Made by a program: the position numbers and the translations under genes
The notes under the pieces: model-generated
The model's input: the letters and a program-made list of their open reading frames with translations, nothing else
Database searches by the model: none
Told to the model about the DNA's origin: nothing
In this document: positions 15,744 through 24,426 of the stretch, one piece after another
Position numbering within the stretch: position 1 is the stretch's first letter
Layout of the letters: each line of letters opens with the position of its first letter
From: Aquabacterium sp.
GTDB lineage: Bacteria > Pseudomonadota > Gammaproteobacteria > Burkholderiales > Burkholderiaceae_C
Length of the DNA: 38,800 bases
NCBI GenBank assembly: GCA_004322345.1
Contig: SCTQ01000093.1
Span: 1 to 38,800, forward strand
Direction of reading: 5' to 3'

Positions 15744-16604
15744 ATGCCTCGCCTGACCGCTTCCCCCACCCGTCCTTCCGACGCGCCCGCCGGCTCCGGC
15801 GCGCGCATCGTCACCTGGGCCCAGCACCGCATCTCGACGCTGACCCTGCGCGAGGACGCGCTGGTCCTGGTGCGCCAGGGGCGCAAGTCGCTGATCGGCG
15901 CCGGCGGCACGCTGGTGGCCGAGCGCGGGCAGGTCCTGCTGGTGGCGCGCGGCACGCAATGGGATGTCGTCAACGACCCGGCGGGCCAGCCCTGCTACGA
16001 GGCGCTGGCCCTGGGCTTCGGCGACGCGCTGGTGCGCGAGCAATGGCAGCGGCTGGCGGCGCCCGGCACTCCCGCGCTGGACGGCGCGCGCGTGCTGGCG
16101 CACGACCCGGATGTTTCCGAGGCCGCGCAGCGCGCCGCCCGCTTCCTGCAGGCGCGTTCGGTGTCGGAGGCCGTGCAGCGCCATCGCCTGGCCGAGGTGC
16201 TCCTGCTGCTGGCCGAACGCGGCCTGCACTTCCGCCCGCTGGACGAGCTGGGCTGGGACGACCGCGTGCGCCGGCTGGTGGCCCAGCGGCCCGAGGCAGA
16301 CTGGTCGGTCGAGACCCTGGCCGGCGCCTTCAACCTCAGCGCGTCCACGCTGCGCCGCCGGCTGGACGGCTGCGGCGCAAGCGTCGCGGCGCTGGTGCGC
16401 GAGGTGAGGCTGGAGGTCGCGCTGGCGCTGCTGCAGACCACCCGGCGACCCATCGGCGAGATCGCGCAGCGCTGCGGCTGGGAATCGCATAGCCGCTTCA
16501 CGGCGGCCTTCCAGGAGCGCTGGGGCTTCGCGCCCTCCGTGCTGCGCGCCGGGCCGGTGTCGTTGGTGGCACGGCCGGCACATCGATCGGCGCAGGACGA
16601 CTGA
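15744..16604 (+). CDS. AraC/XylS family transcriptional regulator
   Basis: A 286-residue regulator. The N-terminal half is a sensor-like region resembling the cupin-type AraC N-domain (VLVRQGRKSLIGAGGTLVAERGQVLLVARGTQWDVVN). The C-terminal ~100 residues hold two helix-turn-helix units: WSVETLAGAFNLSASTLRRRL and RPIGEIAQRCGWESHSRFTAAFQERWGFAPSVLR. The effector is unknown. It lies 32 bp downstream of the Crp/Fnr gene and ends 20 bp from the convergent flhA stop. It might control the flagellar-type cluster, as AraC proteins control some type III systems, but nothing in the sequence shows this. Confidence 0.88.
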   Translation: MPRLTASPTRPSDAPAGSGARIVTWAQHRISTLTLREDALVLVRQGRKSLIGAGGTLVAERGQVLLVARGTQWDVVNDPAGQPCYEALALGFGDALVREQWQRLAAPGTPALDGARVLAHDPDVSEAAQRAARFLQARSVSEAVQRHRLAEVLLLLAERGLHFRPLDELGWDDRVRRLVAQRPEADWSVETLAGAFNLSASTLRRRLDGCGASVAALVREVRLEVALALLQTTRRPIGEIAQRCGWESHSRFTAAFQERWGFAPSVLRAGPVSLVARPAHRSAQDD

Positions 16605-16624
16605 CGCGCAGGCCGGTCGCCGCG

Positions 16625-18700
16625 TCAACCGCCCACGGGCGCCGACACCGCCACCGTGCCGAAGGACTTCAGGTTGACGTTGCCCGGCACCTCGGTGATC
16701 GCCAGGACGCGCAGGTGCGGCAGCAGCCGCTCGGTCAGCGCGCGCAGGTGGCGCCGCAGCTCGGGGGCGCACAGCAGTACCGGCACCATGCTGGACTTCA
16801 TCATCTTCTCCGCCTGCTGGCTGGCCGCGGCCAGCAACTGCTCGGCCGCGCGCGGCTCGATCGCCAGGCCGCCGGCCGCGCCACCGCCGGCGGCACGCAG
16901 CTGCCGCGCCAGGCCCTGCTCCACCGCAGGGTCCAGGGTCAGCACGTGCAGGAAGCCGGAGGCGCCCACCAGCGGCTCGCAGATCGCGCCGGCCAGGCTC
17001 TTGCGCACCAGCTCGGTCAGCGCCACCGGATCCTTCACCGTGCGGCCGCTGTCCACCAGCACCTCCAGGATCAGCTCCAGGTTGCGGATGGAGACCTTCT
17101 CGCGCAGCAGGTCCTGCAGCACGCGCTGCACCTCGCTGAGCGTGAGCACCGCGGGAATCAGCTCGTCGACCAGCGCGCCCTGCGTCTGCCGCAGGCGCTC
17201 CAGCATGGCCGACGTCTGCCCGCGCGTCAGCAGCGCGGGGGCCTGCTGGCGCAGCACCTCGTTGAGATGCGTGAGCAGCACGGTCTCGCCGTCGACCAGC
17301 GTGTAGCGCGCCGCGCGCGCCGCCTCGCGCTCGGCATCGGCGATCCAGAAGGCGGGCAGGCCGTAGGTGGGATCCTTCGTCTCGATGCCGGGCAGCCGCC
17401 GCGTCTCGCCGCCGGAGTAGATGGCCAGCGTGTGGTCCAGCCGGATCTCGCCCTGCGCCACCAGCGCGCCGTAGACGCGCATCTCGTAGCGCCCGCCGCC
17501 CAGCGCCGGCTCGCCGCGGCACTTGATGGTGGGCGTGACGAAGCCGGACTCCAGCGCGAACTGCTTGCGGAAGGCTGCCACGCGGTCCATGAACCCGGTG
17601 CCCTCGGCCTCGATGAAGGGCAGCAGCGCGGACGACAGCTTGAGCTCGAACGGGTCCACTGCCATCGCCTCGTACACGGCCTGCAGGTCGCCGCCGGCCA
17701 CGGCGCCTTCCTGCTGCGCCTTCGCCTGCGCCTGCAGGCGCCGGGCGCGCTGGTTGGCCATCAGCGCGGCCGCGCCGAGCAGCAGGATCATCAGCATGCC
17801 CGGCAGCAGCGGTATGCCCGGTACCAGGGCCAGCATGCCCACCGCGCCCGCGGCCAGGGCCAGCGTGCGCGGATGGGCGGTGACCTGCTTGAATGCCTCC
17901 AGCGCCAGCGTGGTGTCCGCGGAGGATCGCGTGACCAGGATGCCCGTGCCCACCGCGATCACCAGCGCGGGCACCTGCGTGACGATGCCGTCGCCGATGG
18001 TCAGCAGCGTGAAGGTCTGCAGCGCCTCGCCCCAGCCCATGCCCATCTGCATCACGCCGATCACCAGCCCGCCGATGATGTTGATGAGCATGATGAGGAT
18101 GCCGGCGATGGCGTCGCCCTTGACGAACTTGCTGGCACCGTCCATGGCGCCGTAGAAGCCCGCCTCCTTCTCCAGCATCTTGCGCCGCCGCTGGGCCTCG
18201 GCCTGGTCGATGAAGCCCATGTTGAGGTCGGCGTCGATGCTCATCTGCTGGCCGGGCATGCTGTCCAGCGTGAAGCGCGCGGCCACCTCGGACACGCGCT
18301 GCGCGCCGCTGGTCACCACCACGTACTGCACCACCACCAGGATCAGGAACACGATCATCCCGATCACGTAGTTGCCGCCCACCACGAAGGCGCCCACCGC
18401 GCCGATCACCTTGCCCGCGTCCGCCTCGCCCAGGATCAGCCGCGTGGCCGCCACGTTGAGCGACAGCCGGAACAGCGTGGCCACCAGCAGCAGGGAGGGG
18501 AAAGTGGAGAACTCCACCGGCTTGGGCACGTAGAAGGTCAGCAGCAGCAGCAGCAGCGCGAAGCTGAAGTTGGCCAGGATGAGGAAATCCAGCAGCGGCG
18601 CGGGCACCGGCGCGAACAGCGCCGTGAGGATGCCCCCCACCATCAGCACCAGGATCAGGTCGCTGTGCCGCCCCAGGGACTGGCGCAGTGCGTTCATCAT
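16625..18700 (-). CDS. flhA: Flagellar export gate protein FlhA
   Basis: A 691-residue protein of normal FlhA length. The first ~320 residues are membrane helices with conserved export-gate segments (LLVATLFRLSLNVAATRLIL, GDAIAGILIMLINIIGGLVIGVMQ, LLTIGDGIVTQVPALVIAVGTGILVTR). A cytoplasmic domain follows (GRYEMRVYGALVAQGEIRLDHTLAIYSGG...). FlhA forms the nonameric ring that receives substrates and couples proton flow to export. The start is ATG 18700, overlapping the flhB stop by 4 nt; the track start at 18748 lies inside flhB. It is the last gene of the cluster. No terminator is seen in the 20-bp gap to the AraC gene. Confidence 0.95.
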   Translation of the reverse strand: MMNALRQSLGRHSDLILVLMVGGILTALFAPVPAPLLDFLILANFSFALLLLLLTFYVPKPVEFSTFPSLLLVATLFRLSLNVAATRLILGEADAGKVIGAVGAFVVGGNYVIGMIVFLILVVVQYVVVTSGAQRVSEVAARFTLDSMPGQQMSIDADLNMGFIDQAEAQRRRKMLEKEAGFYGAMDGASKFVKGDAIAGILIMLINIIGGLVIGVMQMGMGWGEALQTFTLLTIGDGIVTQVPALVIAVGTGILVTRSSADTTLALEAFKQVTAHPRTLALAAGAVGMLALVPGIPLLPGMLMILLLGAAALMANQRARRLQAQAKAQQEGAVAGGDLQAVYEAMAVDPFELKLSSALLPFIEAEGTGFMDRVAAFRKQFALESGFVTPTIKCRGEPALGGGRYEMRVYGALVAQGEIRLDHTLAIYSGGETRRLPGIETKDPTYGLPAFWIADAEREAARAARYTLVDGETVLLTHLNEVLRQQAPALLTRGQTSAMLERLRQTQGALVDELIPAVLTLSEVQRVLQDLLREKVSIRNLELILEVLVDSGRTVKDPVALTELVRKSLAGAICEPLVGASGFLHVLTLDPAVEQGLARQLRAAGGGAAGGLAIEPRAAEQLLAAASQQAEKMMKSSMVPVLLCAPELRRHLRALTERLLPHLRVLAITEVPGNVNLKSFGTVAVSAPVGG

Positions 18701-19782
18701 GTCGTCTCGCTCCTTGCGGCGCGCATGCGCCGCGCCTCCTGCACCCACACCATGATGCGGGCGACCTGCGGGTACCAGGCCTCGGGCACCGCGGCGTCGA
18801 GGGGCTCTTCATACAGGGCACGCGCCAGGGCGCGGTTCTCCACGATGGCCACGCCGCGGCGCCGGGCCAGTTTCTTCATGGCCTGCGCCATCTCGCCCGC
18901 GCCCTTGGCGACGATCTGCGGCGCCGCCATCTCGCCGTGGCGATACAGCAGGGCCACGGCCACGTGCGTGGGGTTGGTCAGCACCACGTCCGCCTCGCCG
19001 GCGCGGCGCAGCGAGCGGCTGCGCCGGCGCATCTCGGCCTGCAGCTCGCGGATGCGCGCCTTGATCTTGGGGTCGCCCTCGCGGTGCTTGTGCTCGTCGC
19101 GCAGCTCGCGCCGGCTCATCATCAGCTTGCGTGCGTATTCGCGGTTGGCGAAGACCAGGTCCACCAGCGCCACCGCCACCATCGCCAGCAGCAGGCGGAA
19201 GACCACCGTGCCCAGCGCGTCCGTCAGGTGCGGCCCCCAGCCCCGCGCATCGGCGAACAGCAGCGCGCGCAGCGGCCGCATCAACCCCATCAGCGTGAAC
19301 CAGATGACGGCGCCGAACAGCGCCAGCTTCAGCACGTTCTTCAGCGCGTCGAACAGCGCGCGCCTGGAGAACAGGCGCTTGAAGCCCGCGGCGGGATTGA
19401 TGCGCTGCCAGTCCGGCTTCAGCGGCTGCGTGGTGAGCACCAGGCCGAACTGCAGCACCGATGCGGCGATGGCCGCGATCACCACGGCCGCCAGCAGCGG
19501 CCCGATGGCCGACAGCGCCTCGAAGCCGGCCGCGGCGATCCACCGCCACGCGCCGGACGGCCCCGCGGGCAGGGCATCGGCGCTGCCCAGCAGCCGGGCC
19601 GACGCGGCGGCCAGCTGCCGCACGGCGGCACCGCCCCACAGGTAGAGGAAAAGCAGGAAGGCCAGCACCGCGAAGGCCGATCCCACCTCGGTGCTGCGCA
19701 CCACCATGCCCTTCTCGCGCGCCTTCTCGCGCTTGTAGGGCGTGGCCTGCTCGGTGCGATCCTGGTCCTGCTGCTCTGCCAT
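18697..19782 (-). CDS. flhB: Flagellar export switch protein FlhB
   Basis: A 361-residue protein. The N-terminus DQDRTEQATPYKREKAREKG is classic FlhB. Four membrane helices follow, then a cytoplasmic domain with the autocleavage site NPTH (VVLTNPTHVAVALLY, about residue 268). Cleavage of Asn-Pro switches export specificity from rod/hook to later substrates, so an intact NPTH argues for a working export gate. It starts 12 bp after fliR and is coupled to flhA by ATGA. Confidence 0.95.
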   Translation of the reverse strand: MAEQQDQDRTEQATPYKREKAREKGMVVRSTEVGSAFAVLAFLLFLYLWGGAAVRQLAAASARLLGSADALPAGPSGAWRWIAAAGFEALSAIGPLLAAVVIAAIAASVLQFGLVLTTQPLKPDWQRINPAAGFKRLFSRRALFDALKNVLKLALFGAVIWFTLMGLMRPLRALLFADARGWGPHLTDALGTVVFRLLLAMVAVALVDLVFANREYARKLMMSRRELRDEHKHREGDPKIKARIRELQAEMRRRSRSLRRAGEADVVLTNPTHVAVALLYRHGEMAAPQIVAKGAGEMAQAMKKLARRRGVAIVENRALARALYEEPLDAAVPEAWYPQVARIMVWVQEARRMRAARSETT

Positions 19783-19794
19783 GCGTGCCCCCGT

Positions 19795-20559
19795 TCAGCC
19801 CAGCATCTGCTGCCACCAGCCGAAGGTGGTGTCGAACAGGCGTCGCAGCACGGGCGCGGCCGCCGGCAGCGTGGCCATCAGCACCAGCAGGCCGATGAAG
19901 ATCTTCACGACGATGCTGACCAGGAAGACGTTCATCTGCGGCATCGTGCGCGAGACGATGCCCAGCCCCACGTCCACCAGCAGCAGCGCGATGACCACCG
20001 GCGCGGCCAGCGTCAGGCCCAGCACGAACATGGTGCCGAACTGCGCCACCACGGGCGCCGCGTCCCACCACCGGAACGGGCCGCCCGGCGGCAGCTGCTC
20101 GAACGAGAACGCCACGGCGCGCACCAGCATCAGGTGGCCGTCCATCGCATAGAAGACCGCAGCACCCAGCATGGTCAGCAGCGTGCCCAGCACCGGCGAC
20201 GCCGCACGCGTGACGGGATCGAAGATGCTGCCCACGGTGAAGCCGATCTGCATGTCCAGCAGGCGCCCGGCCAGCCCCAGCGCACCGAAGGCCGTGTGCA
20301 GGCCGAAGGCCATGACCGCCCCGATGGCCAGCTCGCGCAGCGCGGCGACGGCGAGCGAGGCGGGCCGCAGGTCCGGCGCGCTCACGTGCAGCGGCAGCGC
20401 GGCCAGCAGCGTGGCCGTCAGGGCCAGGCCCAGCAGCACGCGCGCGCGCGGCGGCGTGCCGGCGCCGCCCAGCACCGGCACCATCACCAGCAGCGCGGCC
20501 AGGCGCATGGAGGCCAGCAGCACCGCCAGCAACCAGCCCGCGTCGACCCGGATGTCCAT
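19795..20559 (-). CDS. fliR: Flagellar export gate protein FliR
   Basis: A 254-residue integral membrane protein with about six hydrophobic segments. Family signatures are GRLLDMQIGFTVGSIFDP and VDVGLGIVSRTMPQMNVFLVSIVVKI. FliR joins FliP and FliQ in the helical export channel. ATG 20559 gives the normal length; the track start at 20790 overlaps fliQ. It lies 5 bp after fliQ and 12 bp before flhB. Confidence 0.93.
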   Translation of the reverse strand: MDIRVDAGWLLAVLLASMRLAALLVMVPVLGGAGTPPRARVLLGLALTATLLAALPLHVSAPDLRPASLAVAALRELAIGAVMAFGLHTAFGALGLAGRLLDMQIGFTVGSIFDPVTRAASPVLGTLLTMLGAAVFYAMDGHLMLVRAVAFSFEQLPPGGPFRWWDAAPVVAQFGTMFVLGLTLAAPVVIALLLVDVGLGIVSRTMPQMNVFLVSIVVKIFIGLLVLMATLPAAAPVLRRLFDTTFGWWQQMLG

Positions 20560-20564
20560 GGCGC

Positions 20565-20831
20565 TCAGATCCAGGACGGGATGCTGGCGATCAGCGTGGT
20601 GGCGAACCCCACCAGCCGCTTGAGCATCCACGGCCCGAAGAACACCAGCGCCAGCACCGCGGCCAGCAGCTTGGGCACGAAGCTCAGCGACATCTCCTGT
20701 ATCTGCGTCACCGCCTGGAAGACGCTGATCAGGAGGCCGACGGCCAGCGTGATGCCCAGCACGGGCGCGCCGATCAGCGCCGCGTTCCACAGCAGCTGGG
20801 CCGCCAATTGCAGGGCGAAGTCGCTGCTCAT
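20565..20831 (-). CDS. fliQ: Flagellar export gate protein FliQ
   Basis: An 88-residue protein with two membrane helices, the expected FliQ size. The motif GLLISVFQAVTQIQEMSLSFVPKLLAAVLALVFFGPWML is characteristic. It forms part of the FliPQR export channel. ATG 20831 gives the family N-terminus. It is separated from fliP by about 3.6 kb holding the sigma factor, three TPR genes and an unknown gene; fliP and fliQ are usually adjacent. Confidence 0.94.
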   Translation of the reverse strand: MSSDFALQLAAQLLWNAALIGAPVLGITLAVGLLISVFQAVTQIQEMSLSFVPKLLAAVLALVFFGPWMLKRLVGFATTLIASIPSWI

Positions 20832-20874
20832 CGCGCGGGCCCGGGCCAGGCGCGCGGCGGGACTCGCACCGGGT

Positions 20875-21240
20875 TCATGCCGCCTCCTGCAGATCCGCCA
20901 GCAGGCGCACCAGCTCGGCGTGCGTGGCCGGGTCGGACTCCAGCGCCTGCTGCACCTCGGCCAGCACCTGGCGGAAGCGCGGCGAGTTGACCAGGCCCTC
21001 GCCAAGCTCGTGCAGCAGCACGGTCTCCAGGAAGACGCGCACGCCCTGGGCCCGGGCACCTTCGCGCCGCAGGTCCAGCCCGTGCAGGCGGCGCACGACG
21101 CGCTCGCGCACGTCGTCCGCGCCGGCTGCGCCGCTGCGTGCCTGCGCTCTCGCGGCCGGCGTGCCCGCCTCGCGGCGGCGCTCGGCCTGGCGCGCGCGCA
21201 TCAGCGCGATGACCTGTCCCAGGCGGGAAACGGGATCCAT
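20875..21240 (-). CDS. Unknown protein in the flagellar cluster
   Basis: A 121-residue soluble protein with no recognised domain. The first ~50 residues are rich in Arg and Ala. The second half, VFLETVLLHELGEGLVNSPRFRQVLAEVQQALESDPATHAELVRLLADLQ, is amphipathic and helical. It begins 3 bp after a TPR gene and lies 43 bp before fliQ, so it belongs to the operon. It could be an export chaperone or structural subunit. The position suggests this, but no sequence motif shows it. Confidence 0.75.
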   Translation of the reverse strand: MDPVSRLGQVIALMRARQAERRREAGTPAARAQARSGAAGADDVRERVVRRLHGLDLRREGARAQGVRVFLETVLLHELGEGLVNSPRFRQVLAEVQQALESDPATHAELVRLLADLQEAA

Positions 21241-21243
21241 GGC

Positions 21244-21819
21244 TCAGTGCGCCTTGCCTTTGTAGGCGTCCAGGAACATCGCGGGCACGTCCTCGGCCGG
21301 GGCCGGCGCGGCGGCCGCGGGCACCGGCACGCCGCTGCGCCGGCGCACTTCCTCGGCGATGTTGGCCATGTCCACGCTGAGTGCCTCGTTGATGTCGTTG
21401 CGCGCGATGCCGCGGGCGAGGTGGTCCAGGCAGGCGTCGAACTCGTCGCGCACCAGGTGCAGCAGGCCGGTCTTGAACAGGACGAACGGATGCTCGTCGC
21501 CGAGCCCGCGCAGCGGCTCCCACACGGCCTCGGCCTCGGCCACGCGCCCCGATGTCAGCTGCAGCATGCCCAGCTGGAAGCGCGCGGCGTCCATCTGCGG
21601 GCGCAGCTCCAGCGCACGCTGCATGCTGGCGATGGCGCGTTCGGGCAGCCCGATCTGCGCCTGCTGCGCGCCCAGCAGGTAGAGCGCGTCGGCGCGGTCC
21701 GGCTCCAGGGCCAGCAGGCGCTTGAGGTATTCGATGGCGCTGCCGTTCTGGTCGCGTTCCGTGGCGGTGAGGGCCAGGCGCAGCAGTTCGTCGGCGTCCA
21801 GGCGTTCGGGGGTGTCCAT
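21244..21819 (-). CDS. TPR repeat protein 1 of flagellar cluster
   Basis: A 191-residue soluble protein made largely of tetratricopeptide-type helices. SAIEYLKRLLALEPDRADALYLLGAQQAQIGLPERAIASMQRALELRP (about residues 22-70) is a clear tandem TPR, and a weaker helical region follows to about 150. TPRs bind partner proteins. In type III systems small TPR proteins serve as chaperones for exported translocator-type substrates, which is one possible role here. ATG 21819 has GGAG 11-14 nt upstream; the much longer track ORF runs through the next gene. No signal peptide. Confidence 0.85.
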   Translation of the reverse strand: MDTPERLDADELLRLALTATERDQNGSAIEYLKRLLALEPDRADALYLLGAQQAQIGLPERAIASMQRALELRPQMDAARFQLGMLQLTSGRVAEAEAVWEPLRGLGDEHPFVLFKTGLLHLVRDEFDACLDHLARGIARNDINEALSVDMANIAEEVRRRSGVPVPAAAAPAPAEDVPAMFLDAYKGKAH

Positions 21820-21856
21820 GTGCGTGATCTCCGGATGGCGTTCGGTCGGGGGCCGC

Positions 21857-23044
21857 TCAGCGCGTGGGCGGCCGCCGGGCCGCCGGCGACGGACGGCCCG
21901 CCGCGGCCTGTTTGCTGAAGTACAGGCGCAGCTGCTCGGCCATCGGCTCCATGTGGACGGCAGGCCGGCGCTCCAGCATGCGGGCGAAGGTGTCGGCCGC
22001 GTCGTCCTGCCGGCCCTGGGCGGACAGCAGCATGGTCTTGGCGATGTCCGCCCCCATGCTGGCGGCATCCAGCCGCTTGGCCACGCGGATGCCGTGCTGC
22101 GCGCCGTCCAGGTCGCCCAGCCACACCAGGGCCGCGGCTCGGCCGCCATGCGATTCGGCGAGGTTGGGCTCGACCTCGATGGCGCGCTCGAAGACCGCGC
22201 GTGCCCCCGCCGGGTCGCCCGCGACCAGCGTGGCCCAGCCCAGCGTGGCGACGATGCCGGCGTTGTCCGGGTGGATGGCCGCGGCCTTGCCCAGCGCCTC
22301 CACGGCCTGCCGGTATTCCTGCTCGTACAGGTGCACCAGGCCCATGCCCAGCCAGGCGCGGCCGTTGCCGTCCTCGCGCCGCAGCGCGCTGGCGTAATGG
22401 GTGCGCGCGGCATCGGATCGCTGCTGTTCCATGGACCAGATGCCGGCGACCACGTTGGCGTCGACGTCGTCCGGGTCCTCGGCCAGCACCTCGCGCGCCA
22501 GGCCCAGGCCGGACTCGGTGTCGCCGTCGTCCGCGTACAGCAGCGCCAGGTAGCTGCGGGCTTCGCGGCTGCCGTCCAGGTCGAGCCAGCGGCGCGCGGC
22601 CTGGCAGGCCTCCTGCATGCGGCCGAGGTGGTGCAGCGCGCGCGCCAGCCAGGCTTCGTTGGCAGGCAGGGCCATGCCGGCCTCGGCCGCCTCGGCGAAG
22701 AGGCCCGCGGCCTCCTCGTAGCGCTGCTGCTGGTGCAGCGCCAGGCCGAGGTTGTGCAGCAGCGCCGGCGAGCGGTCGCCGGACTCCAGCAGCGGCCGCA
22801 GCAGGGCCTCGGCCTCGGTGAAGCGGTGCAGGGCCAGCTCCACCGCGGCCAGCCGGCTGCGGGCCGCGCTGCCCGCGGGGTCGGCCTCCAGGCAGCGTCG
22901 GTAGCAGGCCTGCGCGGCGTCGAGCCGGCCGGCCTGGCGATAGAGGTCGCCCAGCGCGAGCTGCAGCGCGGTGTTGCCGGGATCGAACTCGGCATAACGC
23001 TCGTGGCGCGCGATGGCCTGGGCCAGGTCCGGTGGGGTCTGCAT
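21857..23044 (-). CDS. TPR repeat protein 2 of flagellar cluster
   Basis: A 395-residue protein with about nine or ten TPR units along most of its length. Examples are TALQLALGDLYRQAGRLDAAQACYRRCLEADP and RAWLGMGLVHLYEQEYRQAVEALGKAAAIHPDNAGIVATLGWATL. The last ~25 residues are basic and disordered (AAGRPSPAARRPPTR). No signal peptide or membrane helix, so it is cytoplasmic. ATG 23044 is chosen because the longer track ORF runs into TPR gene 3. The 37-bp and 29-bp flanking gaps fit one transcript. A scaffold or chaperone role in the export apparatus is inferred only from context. Confidence 0.85.
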   Translation of the reverse strand: MQTPPDLAQAIARHERYAEFDPGNTALQLALGDLYRQAGRLDAAQACYRRCLEADPAGSAARSRLAAVELALHRFTEAEALLRPLLESGDRSPALLHNLGLALHQQQRYEEAAGLFAEAAEAGMALPANEAWLARALHHLGRMQEACQAARRWLDLDGSREARSYLALLYADDGDTESGLGLAREVLAEDPDDVDANVVAGIWSMEQQRSDAARTHYASALRREDGNGRAWLGMGLVHLYEQEYRQAVEALGKAAAIHPDNAGIVATLGWATLVAGDPAGARAVFERAIEVEPNLAESHGGRAAALVWLGDLDGAQHGIRVAKRLDAASMGADIAKTMLLSAQGRQDDAADTFARMLERRPAVHMEPMAEQLRLYFSKQAAAGRPSPAARRPPTR

Positions 23045-23073
23045 GGTTCGTCTCGCTCGAAGGGGGCTGCGGC

Positions 23074-23604
23074 TCAGCCGAGCACGCGCAGCATCTGTTC
23101 CAGTGCCGCGCGGTGCTCGTGGTCCGGCGGCATGAAGCGCGCGGCCTTGGCGAAGAGGAAGCGCGCCTCCTCGATCTCGTCCAGCTTCATCAGCGCCAGG
23201 CCGCTGAGGTAGTGGGCCAGGAACTCGCCGGGCTGCGGCAGGCAGGGTGCCCAGGCGGCCAGCGCCTCGCGCGGGCGCTGCAGGGCCGCAAGCTGCTCGC
23301 CCAGCTGGATGCGCGCCAGCGTGTTGCCGGGGTTGATCTCCAGCACGCGCTGGAAGCAGGCCACGGCCTGCTCCGGCGCGTTCAGCTCGGCCTGCACCGA
23401 GCCCAGCATGCCGATGGCGATCTCGTGCTTCGCATCCAGCGCGATGAGCGCCTGCAGCGCCTCCATCGCCGTTTCGTAGTGGCCACCGCGCACCTGGGCG
23501 ATGGCCTGCTCCAGCAGCGGCGCGGTGCGGTCGATCAGGGCCTGGCGCGCTGCCTGGGCGGCGGCGCGGGAGGCGGGCTTTGGAGGATGGGCGCGTTTGC
23601 TCAT
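23074..23604 (-). CDS. TPR repeat protein 3 of flagellar cluster
   Basis: A 176-residue protein. The N-terminus is basic (MSKRAHPPKPASRAAAQAARQ). About four TPR units follow, including AIGMLGSVQAELNAPEQAVACFQRVLEINPGNTLARIQLGEQLAAL. It resembles TPR protein 1 in size and layout, so the three TPR genes may have arisen by duplication, though this was not aligned. It begins 17 bp downstream of the sigma factor gene. Cytoplasmic. The function is unknown beyond likely protein binding. Confidence 0.85.
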   Translation of the reverse strand: MSKRAHPPKPASRAAAQAARQALIDRTAPLLEQAIAQVRGGHYETAMEALQALIALDAKHEIAIGMLGSVQAELNAPEQAVACFQRVLEINPGNTLARIQLGEQLAALQRPREALAAWAPCLPQPGEFLAHYLSGLALMKLDEIEEARFLFAKAARFMPPDHEHRAALEQMLRVLG

Positions 23605-23621
23605 GTGTCTTCTCGGTTGGT

Positions 23622-24422
23622 TCACAGCGCCCAGTCGCGGTGGCGGCCGGCGCGCAGCGTGGCCTGCAGCAGCGCCAGCGCATGGCGGTGGATCTGGGAG
23701 ACGCGGCCCTTGGTGAGGTCCAGCGAGCGGGCGATGGCGTCGAAGGGCTCGCCGTCGAAGTAGTGGCGCTCGATCAGCATGGCCTCGCGCGCGGGCAGCT
23801 CGCGCAGCAGCTCGCGCAGCACGCGGCGCAGCTTGCGCATCTCGGCGTCGGCATAGGTGTTGTCCTCGGCCACGCCCTCCTCGCTGCGGTAGATGCGCAG
23901 GTCGTCGAGCACGAAGCCCAGGGCCATGCCCACCGCCACGTCGGCCATGCGGCCGAAGGCGTCGCCGTCCCCGGCCTGGGCATCCGGCGGCTCGCCGCTG
24001 CGGCGCAGCGAGGCCAGCCGGTCGCAGCGCGTGCGCTGGCGCGCCTCCACCTGGGCGCGCACTTCCGTCTGCTCGCCCAGGCCGCCCAGGATGGCGCCGC
24101 GGATGCGGTGGGCCGCATAGGTGCGGAAGGACGCGCGCCCCAGCTCCGGGCGGAAGCGGTCCACCGCGTCGATGAGGCCCAGCGAAGCCAGCTGCAGGTA
24201 CTCGGCAAAGCCGACGTCGTCGCGCCAGCGCAGGGCATAGATCTTGGCAGCCATGATCTTGGCGAACTCCAGGTGGGCGCGGATCAGCGCGTCGCGGGCG
24301 GACGCGTCGCCGCCGCCCTTGAAGCGCTGCCACAGCTGCTGCTCGTGCTCGGCGGCCAGGCCCGCGGCGTCGGGCAGCGTGTCGTCTTGCGCGTGCGCGG
24401 CTGCATCGGACACGTCCCGCAC
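23622..24422 (-). CDS. fliA: FliA-type (sigma28) RNA polymerase sigma factor
   Basis: A 266-residue sigma factor. Region 2 is visible as RDALIRAHLEFAKIMAAKI...FAEYLQLASLGLIDAVDRFRPELGRASFRTYAAHRIRGAILGGL. Region 4 is RVLRELLRELPAREAMLIERHYFDGEPFDAIARSLDLTKGRVSQIHRHAL. The RVSQIHRHAL ending is typical of FliA/WhiG sigma factors, which drive late flagellar promoters and are usually held by the anti-sigma factor FlgM. No FlgM is in the window. Its place inside the structural operon between fliP and fliQ is unusual. It begins 4 bp after the fliP stop. It may be dedicated to this cluster rather than being the cell's main FliA. Confidence 0.88.
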   Translation of the reverse strand: MRDVSDAAAHAQDDTLPDAAGLAAEHEQQLWQRFKGGGDASARDALIRAHLEFAKIMAAKIYALRWRDDVGFAEYLQLASLGLIDAVDRFRPELGRASFRTYAAHRIRGAILGGLGEQTEVRAQVEARQRTRCDRLASLRRSGEPPDAQAGDGDAFGRMADVAVGMALGFVLDDLRIYRSEEGVAEDNTYADAEMRKLRRVLRELLRELPAREAMLIERHYFDGEPFDAIARSLDLTKGRVSQIHRHALALLQATLRAGRHRDWAL

Positions 24423-24426
24423 CCCG

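Noticed and set aside
16715-21918. Long plus-strand ORFs (16715-19645 and 18688-21918)
   Set aside because: They lie antisense to flhA-flhB-fliR-fliQ and the TPR genes, have His/Gln/Arg-rich nonsense composition and match no family.
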